This document shows positions 1 to 5,847 of a DNA stretch of 7,179 nt, piece after piece. Position 1 is the first letter of the stretch, and each line of letters opens with the position of its first letter. The notes beneath the pieces are model-generated. The model saw only the letters and a list, made by a program, of their open reading frames with translations. It did not search any database and had not been told where the DNA came from. Made by a program: the position numbers and the translations under genes. Source of the stretch: Alistipes sp. (lineage in GTDB: Bacteria; Bacteroidota; Bacteroidia; Bacteroidales; Rikenellaceae); NCBI GenBank assembly GCA_017384185.1, contig JAFNUH010000300.1, positions 1 through 7,179 of the forward strand, read 5' to 3'.

Positions 1-549
1 AATGCCCTGACGCATAAGCGAGAGCTTAACCTCCGTACCTCGCTTACCTCGCAGGCGCTTTACAATATCGTTTTGTGGCATCTTCACTCCTGCCACGATA
101 GTATCATTAACCTCTATGATGCGGTCACCGGGGACAATACCCGCCTTAGCGCTGGGTCCATTTGGAATCACATTGAGAATTATGACCGTGTCGGTTGCGG
201 CATTAAACACCACACCAATGCCGTCGAACTCGCCCTCCAAAGGCTCATTCACCTGCTGCATCTCACGTGCGGGGATATATACCGAGTGGGGATCCAACTC
301 CTTCATCATAAGCGGGATAACCAGCTCCGAGAGTGAATCCATAGAGATTGAATCGACAAACTTATGCTCGACGAGCATACAGGTCTGCATAATCTTATTG
401 GTGGTATTCAATCCGCCACGACTAATGAGCGTGCGCAACTGCGACTCCACCTTATTACGACCAACAAACTGACCGAGAAGTATTCCCAAAACAATTCCCA
501 CAGCCAAGATGAGTGGGAAAAGGATAGTGTGTTTATTATTCTTATACAT
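1..549 (-). CDS. S41 family C-terminal processing peptidase, N-terminal part (3' end beyond left edge)
   Basis: The open frame runs from an ATG at 549 to the left edge, giving 183 visible residues with no stop, so the gene is partial at its C-terminus. Residues about 9-29 form one hydrophobic segment (ILFPLILAVGIVLGILLG), a signal anchor that places the rest in the periplasm. Residues 85-93 read LDPHSVYIP, the conserved pre-PDZ motif of CtpA/Prc-type proteases. A PDZ domain follows from about 105, with EGEFDGIGVVF, then PSAKAGIVPGDRI at 132-144. The Ser/Lys catalytic core of the family lies outside the window and cannot be checked. Family knowledge: these enzymes bind C-terminal tails through the PDZ domain and trim or degrade envelope proteins. 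The gene starts about 100 bp after the DUF3078 gene on the same strand, so co-transcription is possible. A weak internal promoter candidate lies at 607-614 (CATCTTTG on the minus strand, one mismatch to TAnnTTTG). Confidence 0.92.
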   Translation of the reverse strand, partial: MYKNNKHTILFPLILAVGIVLGILLGQFVGRNKVESQLRTLISRGGLNTTNKIMQTCMLVEHKFVDSISMDSLSELVIPLMMKELDPHSVYIPAREMQQVNEPLEGEFDGIGVVFNAATDTVIILNVIPNGPSAKAGIVPGDRIIEVNDTIVAGVKMPQNDIVKRLRGKRGTEVKLSLMRQGI

Positions 550-650
550 CAATAATCTAAATAAAAGTGCTACACATCTTCAGCAAGGAGCATACCACAG
601 CCCCAACAAAGATGCAACAACCCTCAGCCGAGCAACATTGCCCCGCCCTA

Positions 651-1829
651 CTACTTATTCTTAAATGTGTATGCCAAACTCAACGACAAGAACGACTTAA
701 GCATCACTGTCGAATTCTGAGCCTTATCGTAGTACAGGTTAACAGTAAGCTCTGTCTCGAAATACTTAGATGCCTTGATTCTTACAGTGTTACGCCAATC
801 GACCGTAGGATGCAACATTTCGTGACGAGGCACTGACACCGGCGCCAAACCCTCGGGGCTACCCTGAGCCTCCCATCTCTCGAGAGCATCCATATAGTCT
901 GAGTACTCACGAATCTTAGTCATTGTACTCACGTTGGTAATCCAACCGTAGTAGCAATAGAGGTTGGTGTCGTAGGTAAACCAATTCTCCTTACCCCAAC
1001 TGCGCTTGAACTCGAACTTAACAGAAGAACCTCCCGTAAAGAGGAAATTCTTGTCAATATCCACACCGAACCAGCTCACAGCGTCCTTATTGCGGTAGTA
1101 TCGCTCTACGAGTGAGTTGCTTGCCACCACGCCGTTACCAGAGAGGGGGAAGAGTGACACCTTGATAGGGAACTTTGCATTAGCGCTCGCAAAGTCCATA
1201 CCCAACGAGAAGTCCATATTACCCGGCGCAAGGAAACCTGTAATCACATCGTCGTCTGTCTGGTGCGTACGTGAGAGGTACGAGTTTGAGAATTGGCTCT
1301 TAAACTTGAACATCGCCGTGTATGACCACTTGTTGTTCAACGCCAACTTGGGCTGCACCTGCAACCAGAACTCATCAATATTCTTGAACCACACGCCCTT
1401 ACGGTCACCATCCTCGGTATCTACTCGCAGACGGTTGTAACCATACTTGGCACTCAGCTGAGTGTTGTTCGAGAAACGCTCCTTCTTATAGGTGTGAATA
1501 AGGTTAAATGTACCCAACACAGAGATGGCGTTATCACCGCCCTTTGTATCAGCCCACGCCTCGTTATACGAGGTCATCGTGCCCTGCAAGCGGAAACCAA
1601 TCTCCACGTAGTTACGCTCCTTGCGGATGCGCTGACGCTCCAACTTAGCCTTAGCTGCGCTATAATACTCTGTACTGACATCAATATTCTGAAGGTTACT
1701 CTTGATGTTAACCTCACCCGCCGTCTGCTTCTTGGTGTCATCCTCGACAGTAAACTGTGCCCACGCATTTGAGGTTGACAACACAGCAAAAAGAACAAAA
1801 AGTATAGTAAAAATTCTCTTCATAAGCAT
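651..1829 (-). CDS. DUF3078-type outer-membrane beta-barrel protein
   Basis: A 392-residue protein with a clear Sec signal peptide: basic MLMKRIF, a hydrophobic core, then SNAWA cut before Q25. The mature part alternates aromatic and polar residues and carries family-like blocks, for example SWFGVDIDKNFLF in the middle and SLFPLSGNGVVASNSLV near 225-241. It closes with a barrel-type end, SLSLAYTFKNK, whose penultimate aromatic residues fit an outer-membrane insertion signal. These traits match the Bacteroidota DUF3078 family, whose function is not established; I assign it from recalled motifs, not a search. The ATG at 1829 and the one at 1823 are both usable. The latter removes two residues, and an A-rich stretch precedes both. 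Transcription probably starts from TAACTTTG at 1867-1860 within the region shared with nfo. The S41 peptidase gene lies about 100 bp downstream on the same strand. Confidence 0.85.
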   Translation of the reverse strand: MLMKRIFTILFVLFAVLSTSNAWAQFTVEDDTKKQTAGEVNIKSNLQNIDVSTEYYSAAKAKLERQRIRKERNYVEIGFRLQGTMTSYNEAWADTKGGDNAISVLGTFNLIHTYKKERFSNNTQLSAKYGYNRLRVDTEDGDRKGVWFKNIDEFWLQVQPKLALNNKWSYTAMFKFKSQFSNSYLSRTHQTDDDVITGFLAPGNMDFSLGMDFASANAKFPIKVSLFPLSGNGVVASNSLVERYYRNKDAVSWFGVDIDKNFLFTGGSSVKFEFKRSWGKENWFTYDTNLYCYYGWITNVSTMTKIREYSDYMDALERWEAQGSPEGLAPVSVPRHEMLHPTVDWRNTVRIKASKYFETELTVNLYYDKAQNSTVMLKSFLSLSLAYTFKNK

Positions 1830-1859
1830 ATATTTTCTTTTTTACATTTTCTACATTTG

Positions 1860-1867
1860 CAAAGTTA
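1860..1867 (-). promoter_or_regulatory. Candidate -7 element for the DUF3078 gene
   Basis: Read on the minus strand this is TAACTTTG, an exact match to the Bacteroidota sigma-ABfr -7 consensus TAnnTTTG. Transcription would begin near 1853, leaving a leader of about 24 nt before the ATG at 1829. No convincing TTTG -33 box is seen at the usual 19-21 bp upstream, so the call rests on the -7 match and on position. Confidence 0.55.
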
Positions 1868-1887
1868 GTATTTTTACAGAAAATAGT

Positions 1888-1895
1888 TACATTTG
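1888..1895 (+). promoter_or_regulatory. Candidate -7 element for nfo
   Basis: TACATTTG matches TAnnTTTG exactly. TTAG at 1865-1868, 19 bp upstream, matches three of four positions of the -33 TTTG box. A start near 1902 would give a leader of about 24 nt before the ATG at 1926. A second exact match (TACATTTG, 1852-1859) lies 36 bp upstream and could be an alternative. The nfo and DUF3078 promoters share about 95 bp and face apart, so the two start sites are only some 50 bp apart. Confidence 0.55.
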
Positions 1896-1925
1896 TATAT
1901 AGATAATTAACCAACTTTTGCGCAT

Positions 1926-2771
1926 ATGAAATATTTTGGAGCACACGTGAGCGCTTCGGGTGGCGTAGATAACGCACCACGTAACGCCGCAGAGATTGGA
2001 GCTACGGCTTTTGCGCTCTTTACAAAAAATCAACGTCAGTGGGCAGCACCAGCTCTCACCGCAGAACAGATAGATGCTTTTCGCTCGGCGTGCGAGCAAT
2101 ATGGATATACGGCAGCACAGATTCTGCCCCACGACAGCTACCTCATAAACCTCGGACACCCCGAAAAGGAGAATCTGGAGAAGTCACGAGCATCGTTCCT
2201 GCACGAGATGGAGCGTTGCCAGATGTTGGGCTTGGACCGTCTTAACTTCCACCCCGGAAGCCACCTTAAGAAGATTTCTGAGGAGGAGAGCCTTGCGCTG
2301 GTTGCCGAGTCTATCAACATCGCACTGGAGAAGACCGAGGGCGTGACGGCAGTTATTGAGAATACGGCAGGTCAGGGTTCGAATCTCGGCTACGCATTCT
2401 GGCACTTGGCATATATCATTGACCGTGTGGAGGATAAATCACGTGTAGGCGTATGCCTCGACACCTGCCATTCGTTTGCTGCAGGCTACGACCTCTCAAC
2501 CGAAGAGGGTTGCGACAAGGTTTTCGAGGAGTTTGAGAGCATCGTAGGCTTCAAATACCTGCGTGGTATGCACCTCAACGATGCGATGAAACCCCTCAGC
2601 AGCCGTGTTGACCGCCACTCACCTATGGGCGAGGGTCATTTGGGCATTACCCCCTTCCGCTACATCGCACGTGACGCTCGCTTCGACAACATTCCCCTAA
2701 TCCTCGAAACCCCCGACGAAAGCCGCTGGGCAGAGGAAATAGCAATGCTCAAGAGCTTCGCTGAAGAGTAA
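1926..2771 (+). CDS. nfo: Endonuclease IV (deoxyribonuclease IV, AP endonuclease)
   Basis: A 281-residue protein, full length for the family. Endonuclease IV cuts the DNA backbone 5' of abasic sites and removes 3'-blocking groups in cytoplasmic base-excision repair, using three zinc ions in a TIM barrel. All nine expected metal ligands are present at the same numbers as in E. coli Nfo: H69 ([11 protein letters not shown]), H109 (FHPGSH), E145 ([11 protein letters not shown]), D179 and H182 ([13 protein letters not shown]), H216 (HLNDA), D229 and H231 ([12 protein letters not shown]) and E261 (LETP). The start [13 protein letters not shown] is the family's usual N-terminus, so the ATG at 1926 is secure. 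The gene stands alone on the plus strand, with its own promoter region upstream and a hairpin terminator directly behind the stop codon. Nothing suggests inactivation. Confidence 0.98.
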   Translation: MKYFGAHVSASGGVDNAPRNAAEIGATAFALFTKNQRQWAAPALTAEQIDAFRSACEQYGYTAAQILPHDSYLINLGHPEKENLEKSRASFLHEMERCQMLGLDRLNFHPGSHLKKISEEESLALVAESINIALEKTEGVTAVIENTAGQGSNLGYAFWHLAYIIDRVEDKSRVGVCLDTCHSFAAGYDLSTEEGCDKVFEEFESIVGFKYLRGMHLNDAMKPLSSRVDRHSPMGEGHLGITPFRYIARDARFDNIPLILETPDESRWAEEIAMLKSFAEE

Positions 2772-2869
2772 AATAAAGCCTCGCATAAATGCGGGGCTTT
2801 CTTAAAACGCTTTAACTGTTGTTAGGAGTCAACAATTCCTAATAAAATAACAAACCACGTCTCCTAAAT
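2770..2869 (-). ncRNA. Candidate small RNA ending at the nfo terminator hairpin
   Basis: A minus-strand promoter match (TATATTTG, 2883-2876) predicts a start near 2869. The only transcription stop nearby is the minus-strand face of the hairpin at 2775-2800, giving a transcript of about 100 nt. No ATG-initiated frame is present in it. The predicted RNA can fold in two exclusive ways: TTAGGAG (2867-2861) with CTCCTAA (2828-2822), or TTAGGA (2842-2837) with TCCTAA (2827-2822). TTGTTA (2853-2848) can also pair with TAACAA (2824-2819). I recognise no known RNA family. A promoter lacking a -33 box in AT-rich DNA can arise by chance, so this stays tentative. Confidence 0.3.
2775..2800 (+). terminator. 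Hairpin terminator of nfo, probably bidirectional
   Basis: The arms AAAGCCTCGCAT (2775-2786) and ATGCGGGGCTTT (2789-2800) form a 12-bp stem with one T-G wobble and a two-base loop, starting three bases after the nfo stop. On the plus strand it ends in CTTTCTT. On the minus strand it ends in GGCTTTATTTT, so it should also stop transcripts arriving from the right. Confidence 0.88.
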
Positions 2870-3096
2870 CCTATGCAAATATACCTAAAAAATATTAAAT
2901 AATCTAATTTAAATTTTATTCATATATTAAAAAGTCAATTATAGTGTAAATCTACATACAACAAACACTTCTTATTTATTCCATATATTTATATTATAAA
3001 CTCTATTTATGATTAATTAGTACATACAAATTCATTGAGATTTCCGAAATAAACAACACATACTAAAATTCTAATTATCAAGAAGCTAAACAAAAA
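2801..3096. other. AT-rich intergenic gap without protein genes
   Basis: I see no plausible coding frame on either strand in these roughly 300 bases. They hold the TTGTTAGGA / TCCTAATAA inverted repeat (arms 2819-2827 and 2837-2845, one G-T pair), a third TCCTAA copy at 2862-2867 and the leftward promoter candidate at 2876-2883. From about 2885 the sequence is low-complexity A/T with short ATATATT repeats. The gap lies between the nfo terminator and the tRNA terminator. It marks the change from GC-richer core DNA to the AT-richer right half. Confidence 0.6.
2876..2883 (-). promoter_or_regulatory. Candidate leftward -7 element in the AT-rich gap
   Basis: Read on the minus strand this is TATATTTG, an exact TAnnTTTG match within the frequent Bacteroidota context GTATATTTGCA. 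No TTTG -33 box is seen at the usual spacing. No gene lies downstream on this strand before the nfo terminator, so it would drive only the candidate small RNA. Confidence 0.35.
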
Positions 3097-3120
3097 AAGG
3101 AAGAGAAAAGTCTCTTCCTT
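3097..3120 (-). terminator. Intrinsic terminator of tRNA-Thr
   Basis: The arms AAGGAAGAGA (3097-3106) and TCTCTTCCTT (3111-3120) form a perfect 10-bp stem with a four-base loop. On the minus strand the stem is followed by a run of T (complement of the A tract at 3092-3098). It lies 6 bp past the 3' end of the tRNA, so it is well placed to end that transcript. Confidence 0.87.
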
Positions 3121-3126
3121 AATTTG

Positions 3127-3198
<72 letters not shown>

Positions 3199-3252
3199 CT
3201 TTAAGCTTATAATAAGATAGTTACAGCCTTATCGTATCCCATATTTATTCGG

Positions 3253-3273
3253 AGGTAGCAAAATAGGTAGCAA
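3253..3273. repeat. Two 9-bp direct repeats with a 12-bp period
   Basis: AGGTAGCAA occurs at 3253-3261 and again at 3265-3273, separated by AAT. The spacing is close to one helical turn, as for a protein-binding site. It lies 55 bp from the 5' end of the tRNA, with no gene overlapping it. It could be a regulator site or a recombinase arm-type site, but I cannot tell which. Confidence 0.5.
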
Positions 3274-3338
3274 GATCAGAGAAAATATCCTACTGCTGGT
3301 TAATACTGTCTACCTATGGTTCGTCTTAGTCTTTTTGA

Positions 3339-3382
3339 GGACAAAGAGTATATTTTCTTATACTATTTTATGGAGTTTGTCC
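3339..3382. repeat. Nested inverted repeat downstream of the right-hand gene cluster
   Basis: The outer arms GGACAAA (3339-3345) and TTTGTCC (3376-3382) enclose an inner hairpin AGTATA (3347-3352) with TATACT (3359-3364) around a TTTTCT loop. It lies 45 bp beyond the last stop codon of the minus-strand cluster. It has no T tract on the minus strand (TCAAAAAG follows), so it is not a standard intrinsic terminator, though it could protect the mRNA 3' end. Confidence 0.45.
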
Positions 3383-3415
3383 ACATCTGTAGCAATCTAA
3401 AACAATCACTTCTCG

Positions 3416-3423
3416 CAAAGATA
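3416..3423 (-). promoter_or_regulatory. Candidate leftward promoter before the tRNA region
   Basis: Read on the minus strand this is TATCTTTG, an exact TAnnTTTG match beginning 3 bp past the stop codon of the last cluster gene. A TTTG (3453-3450) upstream lies 26 bp away, longer than the usual spacing. It could drive a long leader into tRNA-Thr, whose nearer upstream region has no good promoter match. Confidence 0.35.
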
Positions 3424-3426
3424 ATA

Positions 3427-4272
3427 CTAATACTCCCACCGATGCTTGTCAAACTCCCTTTCTGTAGTAACAAACCTTTTTTGCAGGTTTTTGTTCTTTC
3501 TTGCATTATTCAAGTTCGGATAAATTGATATCTGTACGCTGTCTTCCGAGAAGCGGTCAACGTGGACATTATGCCTATATACATAATTCCCATTACGATA
3601 GTCATATATATCCCAACCAAAACCATATATTCCATCACTGGTATAAAACATAATACTCTTTGTTGCCGAATTTACGCTAAAAAAGTATTGCTCAATATGA
3701 TTAAACACATCTGATTTGGCTTGAAAATATTGGGTATAGTCCACCGCTTTTCCTTCAGTTATTTTGTATATACGAGTAAATAATCCAACCCCACGTTTTC
3801 CTCTGTTTGGAATCGCCCCTGTAATAATTTCTTCCGTTCCATCAAAATCAATATCTGCAAAAAAGAAATCTTCATCAGGTGCTGTTATAATTCCACCTCC
3901 ATCGTTATGATGTGGCGAATATTCTGAACTATATTTTTCGGGACAATTCCCCCATAAGCCCATAAATACGGAAATCTGTTTCCCTGTTTCTATGTTCGTA
4001 AGAAAAAGAGTCCAAGTATAAGACTCGTCCAATTCTGGATTCAACTTCTTTATCTCACCTCGGATTTTATATCCGTGTATTGGCTCTTTGTATTCATATG
4101 TACATATAGAATCTATAGGATAATCAGCTGTTTCCTCTATAATATTTTCTTTGAGAACAGCTGGCGTAACAACTAGGGTATCCGTCTGCGATGCTATGAT
4201 ATTATTTTTCGCTGTTTGCCGACAGCTAATAGACATCATTATAGCCAATAATAGTATTGTATATAATCTCAT
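3427..4272 (-). CDS. Exported lipoprotein with a DxDxDG acidic loop, function unknown
   Basis: A 281-residue protein counted from the ATG at 4272. A TTG in frame at 4284 would add four residues but lies inside the upstream gene. The ATG is preferred because AGAGG stands 4 bases before it and the signal peptide is then short and normal. Residues 1-16 are a lipoprotein signal (RLYTILLLAIMMSIS) with C17 as the lipidation site. The mature chain has D140, D142, D144, G145 and E148 in FFADIDFDGTEEIITG, an EF-hand-like or FG-GAP-like calcium-binding pattern. The C-terminal half is rich in aromatic residues (YGFGWDIYDYRNGNYVYRH). It is the last gene of the cluster and starts one base after the previous stop. 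The loop and lipoprotein nature recall XAC2610-type periplasmic immunity proteins, but I claim no homology. Confidence 0.8.
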   Translation of the reverse strand: MRLYTILLLAIMMSISCRQTAKNNIIASQTDTLVVTPAVLKENIIEETADYPIDSICTYEYKEPIHGYKIRGEIKKLNPELDESYTWTLFLTNIETGKQISVFMGLWGNCPEKYSSEYSPHHNDGGGIITAPDEDFFFADIDFDGTEEIITGAIPNRGKRGVGLFTRIYKITEGKAVDYTQYFQAKSDVFNHIEQYFFSVNSATKSIMFYTSDGIYGFGWDIYDYRNGNYVYRHNVHVDRFSEDSVQISIYPNLNNARKNKNLQKRFVTTEREFDKHRWEY

Positions 4273-4282
4273 ATTACCTCTC
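4273..4282 (-). promoter_or_regulatory. Shine-Dalgarno-like site inside the end of the DUF3298 gene
   Basis: GAGAGG, followed by TAAT and the ATG at 4272, forms an SD-like site made of the last codons (GAG AGG) and stop (TAA) of the upstream gene. The stop and start are separated by one base, so ribosomes finishing the upstream gene can restart here. SD sites are uncommon in Bacteroidota, and this one decides the start codon of the downstream lipoprotein. Confidence 0.55.
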
Positions 4283-5050
4283 AAAATAAGTCAATGCTGA
4301 ATCTTTTAGCAGATGGCGAAATTTACTCAATGGAATTGTGGCTCTAACAGTTCCATCAGCATAGCATCCTGCAATATATTCGTCATACACGAACTGAATA
4401 CCTTTGGGTAACATTATAAAGTTTTCTATCGAACCAATTGTATAATTTCCTTGCGACTTTAGTACTTCATTCACAATCATATCTATTTTTTTTAGATTGG
4501 CTTCATCAAATAAATTTTGAAGAGAAATCTTATCTCCAGTATACAAATCGTAGTTGATGCAAGTACAATAGTGTCGCCCGTGTGCTATCCCATTATAATA
4601 CCTAGAATCAATGCAATAGATTAAGACCTTATTGTAATTGTTGCGTATTGCTGATGTTTTGAAATCATAAGATTCAACTATACCCCATCCCTCCATTGGT
4701 GGAATCTCATCTGCCATATTTTTGATTACCTTATCCTCAAACCACTCTTGTATCTTCGACAACCGTTCGTTAAAGTCCCCCGACATTAATTCTTGCGGTA
4801 TAAAGTATGAATTATCATTCTCAAAATATTCAACCAATATCTGTTCCCTAATTTTTGTTATGGCGGGAGAATCTCCCAAAGGATAAACGAACTCATACAC
4901 AAAGTCCAATATACGAGCAGGATATGTCAAGCCATATCTTTTAACCACGACCTTTTCAGTGTTAATATCTGAGGATGGCTGAGCATATGAATATTCGCCA
5001 TTTACAAGTAAAGCAATTGCCAGTAATAGTGAGAGAACAAGTTTTTTCAT
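4274..5050 (-). CDS. Exported DUF3298 domain protein
   Basis: A 258-residue protein with a Sec signal peptide: MKKLVLSLLLAIALLVNG, then SYA cut before Q24. It has no lipobox. Residues about 35-150 form an N-terminal domain like DUF4163. About 150-248 carry the DUF3298 signature: NGIAHGRHYCTCINYDLYTG (153-172), followed by DKISLQNLFD, then PKGIQFVYDEYIAGCYADG (215-233) and IPLSKFRHLL. This pair is known from RsiV, an anti-sigma factor that senses lysozyme, and PdaC, so an envelope-binding role is possible. The sequence shows no cytoplasmic anti-sigma domain and no deacetylase domain, so neither function can be claimed. It begins 4 bp after the preceding stop and is followed by an overlapping SD and the next start. 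C146, C162, C164 and C229 are cysteines in the exported part. Confidence 0.8.
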   Translation of the reverse strand: MKKLVLSLLLAIALLVNGEYSYAQPSSDINTEKVVVKRYGLTYPARILDFVYEFVYPLGDSPAITKIREQILVEYFENDNSYFIPQELMSGDFNERLSKIQEWFEDKVIKNMADEIPPMEGWGIVESYDFKTSAIRNNYNKVLIYCIDSRYYNGIAHGRHYCTCINYDLYTGDKISLQNLFDEANLKKIDMIVNEVLKSQGNYTIGSIENFIMLPKGIQFVYDEYIAGCYADGTVRATIPLSKFRHLLKDSALTYFER

Positions 5051-5054
5051 GTGT

Positions 5055-5843
5055 TTATTTAATTTTAACTGAACGCATTTTTCTTACGAAATCCCCATCT
5101 TCCATCATAAGCTCTTTAACAAGAATATAATCCTTGTTATTAGGGTCAAGTCTAACCAAATCTTCACGGTTTAGTGGGTCGGATTTGAAATAATCATCAA
5201 AGTCTGGATTGTGCGAAAAATTGACAATCTCAGCCCACTTGCCATCAATATATGAGTACACAACCCATACACCCCATAGACTAAATGCCCCACTTGCGAA
5301 GAATCCTATTTCATCCGACGCATCTCCCATCAGATCCTTCTCATTCATTAATAGCCCAATCGTAAATGGTTGACGAACGATAAAAAATGGCATGTTCGTA
5401 TCGTTAAAAAAAACGCCTGCTGCTCCTATGCCATATCCATCCCAACTCGAATTCTCGTCTCGTACGCCATAACTAAAACAATGAGCCGATTCAAGATTGC
5501 CATCACCATTGAAATCGCCCGTAATTGTATCATATATATGGAGCGTATGATTGCTAAAATCAAGTTGTGGGTTGCCCTCATTCCTTGATAATGTATCTTG
5601 CAGAGCTTTTTCGAGCCATAGAGCAAGAGGAGAAGTATTCAATTTTAATGATTTGACAGAATCGATTGAGTTTGACGGAATAATACTCTCTGATAGTTGA
5701 TTTACATTTACCATCATCTGCTTTGGAGTATTATCTGATAATGGTGTATGTTTGCTTTGCATCTCGCCATTAGTCGGCTGATTATGCCTGCATCCAAATG
5801 GTAGTAGCAATGATAATAGTAGTATGAGTGTGTAGTTTTTCAT
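5055..5843 (-). CDS. Exported lipoprotein with two FG-GAP-like acidic loops
   Basis: A 262-residue protein counted from the ATG at 5843. In-frame ATGs further upstream (5861, 5894) would overlap the previous gene. Starting at 5843 gives a compact lipoprotein signal, MKNYTLILLLSLLLPFGC, with C18 as the lipidation site. A polar linker follows to about 65. The folded part carries two loops: ITGDFNGDGNLES, with D110, N112, D114 and E118, and EKDLMGDASDEIGFF, with D170, D174 and E178 at matching spacing. This is the calcium-loop pattern of FG-GAP/VCBS-type beta-propeller repeats, although two copies would be far fewer than a full propeller. Between and after them are aromatic stretches (SLWGVWVVYSYIDGKW). 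The gene starts 4 bp after the actin-fold gene and ends 4 bp before the DUF3298 gene. No enzymatic motif is seen. Confidence 0.8.
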   Translation of the reverse strand: MKNYTLILLLSLLLPFGCRHNQPTNGEMQSKHTPLSDNTPKQMMVNVNQLSESIIPSNSIDSVKSLKLNTSPLALWLEKALQDTLSRNEGNPQLDFSNHTLHIYDTITGDFNGDGNLESAHCFSYGVRDENSSWDGYGIGAAGVFFNDTNMPFFIVRQPFTIGLLMNEKDLMGDASDEIGFFASGAFSLWGVWVVYSYIDGKWAEIVNFSHNPDFDDYFKSDPLNREDLVRLDPNNKDYILVKELMMEDGDFVRKMRSVKIK

Positions 5844-5847
5844 TTGT

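Noticed and set aside
116..472. 118-residue plus-strand open frame
   Set aside because: It lies wholly antisense to the S41 peptidase, whose minus-strand frame has clear signal anchor, LDPHS motif and PDZ domain; the plus frame has no recognisable features.
1738..1980. 80-residue minus-strand frame spanning the divergent promoters
   Set aside because: It crosses the intergenic region and overlaps both nfo and the DUF3078 gene in other frames; both of those are certain or nearly so.
2914..2990. Two similar TTATT(C)CATATATT tracts
   Set aside because: Low-complexity A/T sequence makes such matches likely by chance, and nothing else supports a CRISPR-like or iteron array.
3316..3528. 70-residue plus-strand open frame with a hydrophobic C-terminal half
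   Set aside because: It overlaps the 3' end of the minus-strand lipoprotein gene and the nested inverted repeat, and no promoter or ribosome site precedes it. Its composition looks like translated AT-rich non-coding DNA.
4272..4284. TTG at 4284 as the start of the last lipoprotein
   Set aside because: It would lengthen the signal peptide by four residues and overlap the upstream gene, whereas the ATG at 4272 has an SD-like AGAGG at good spacing.
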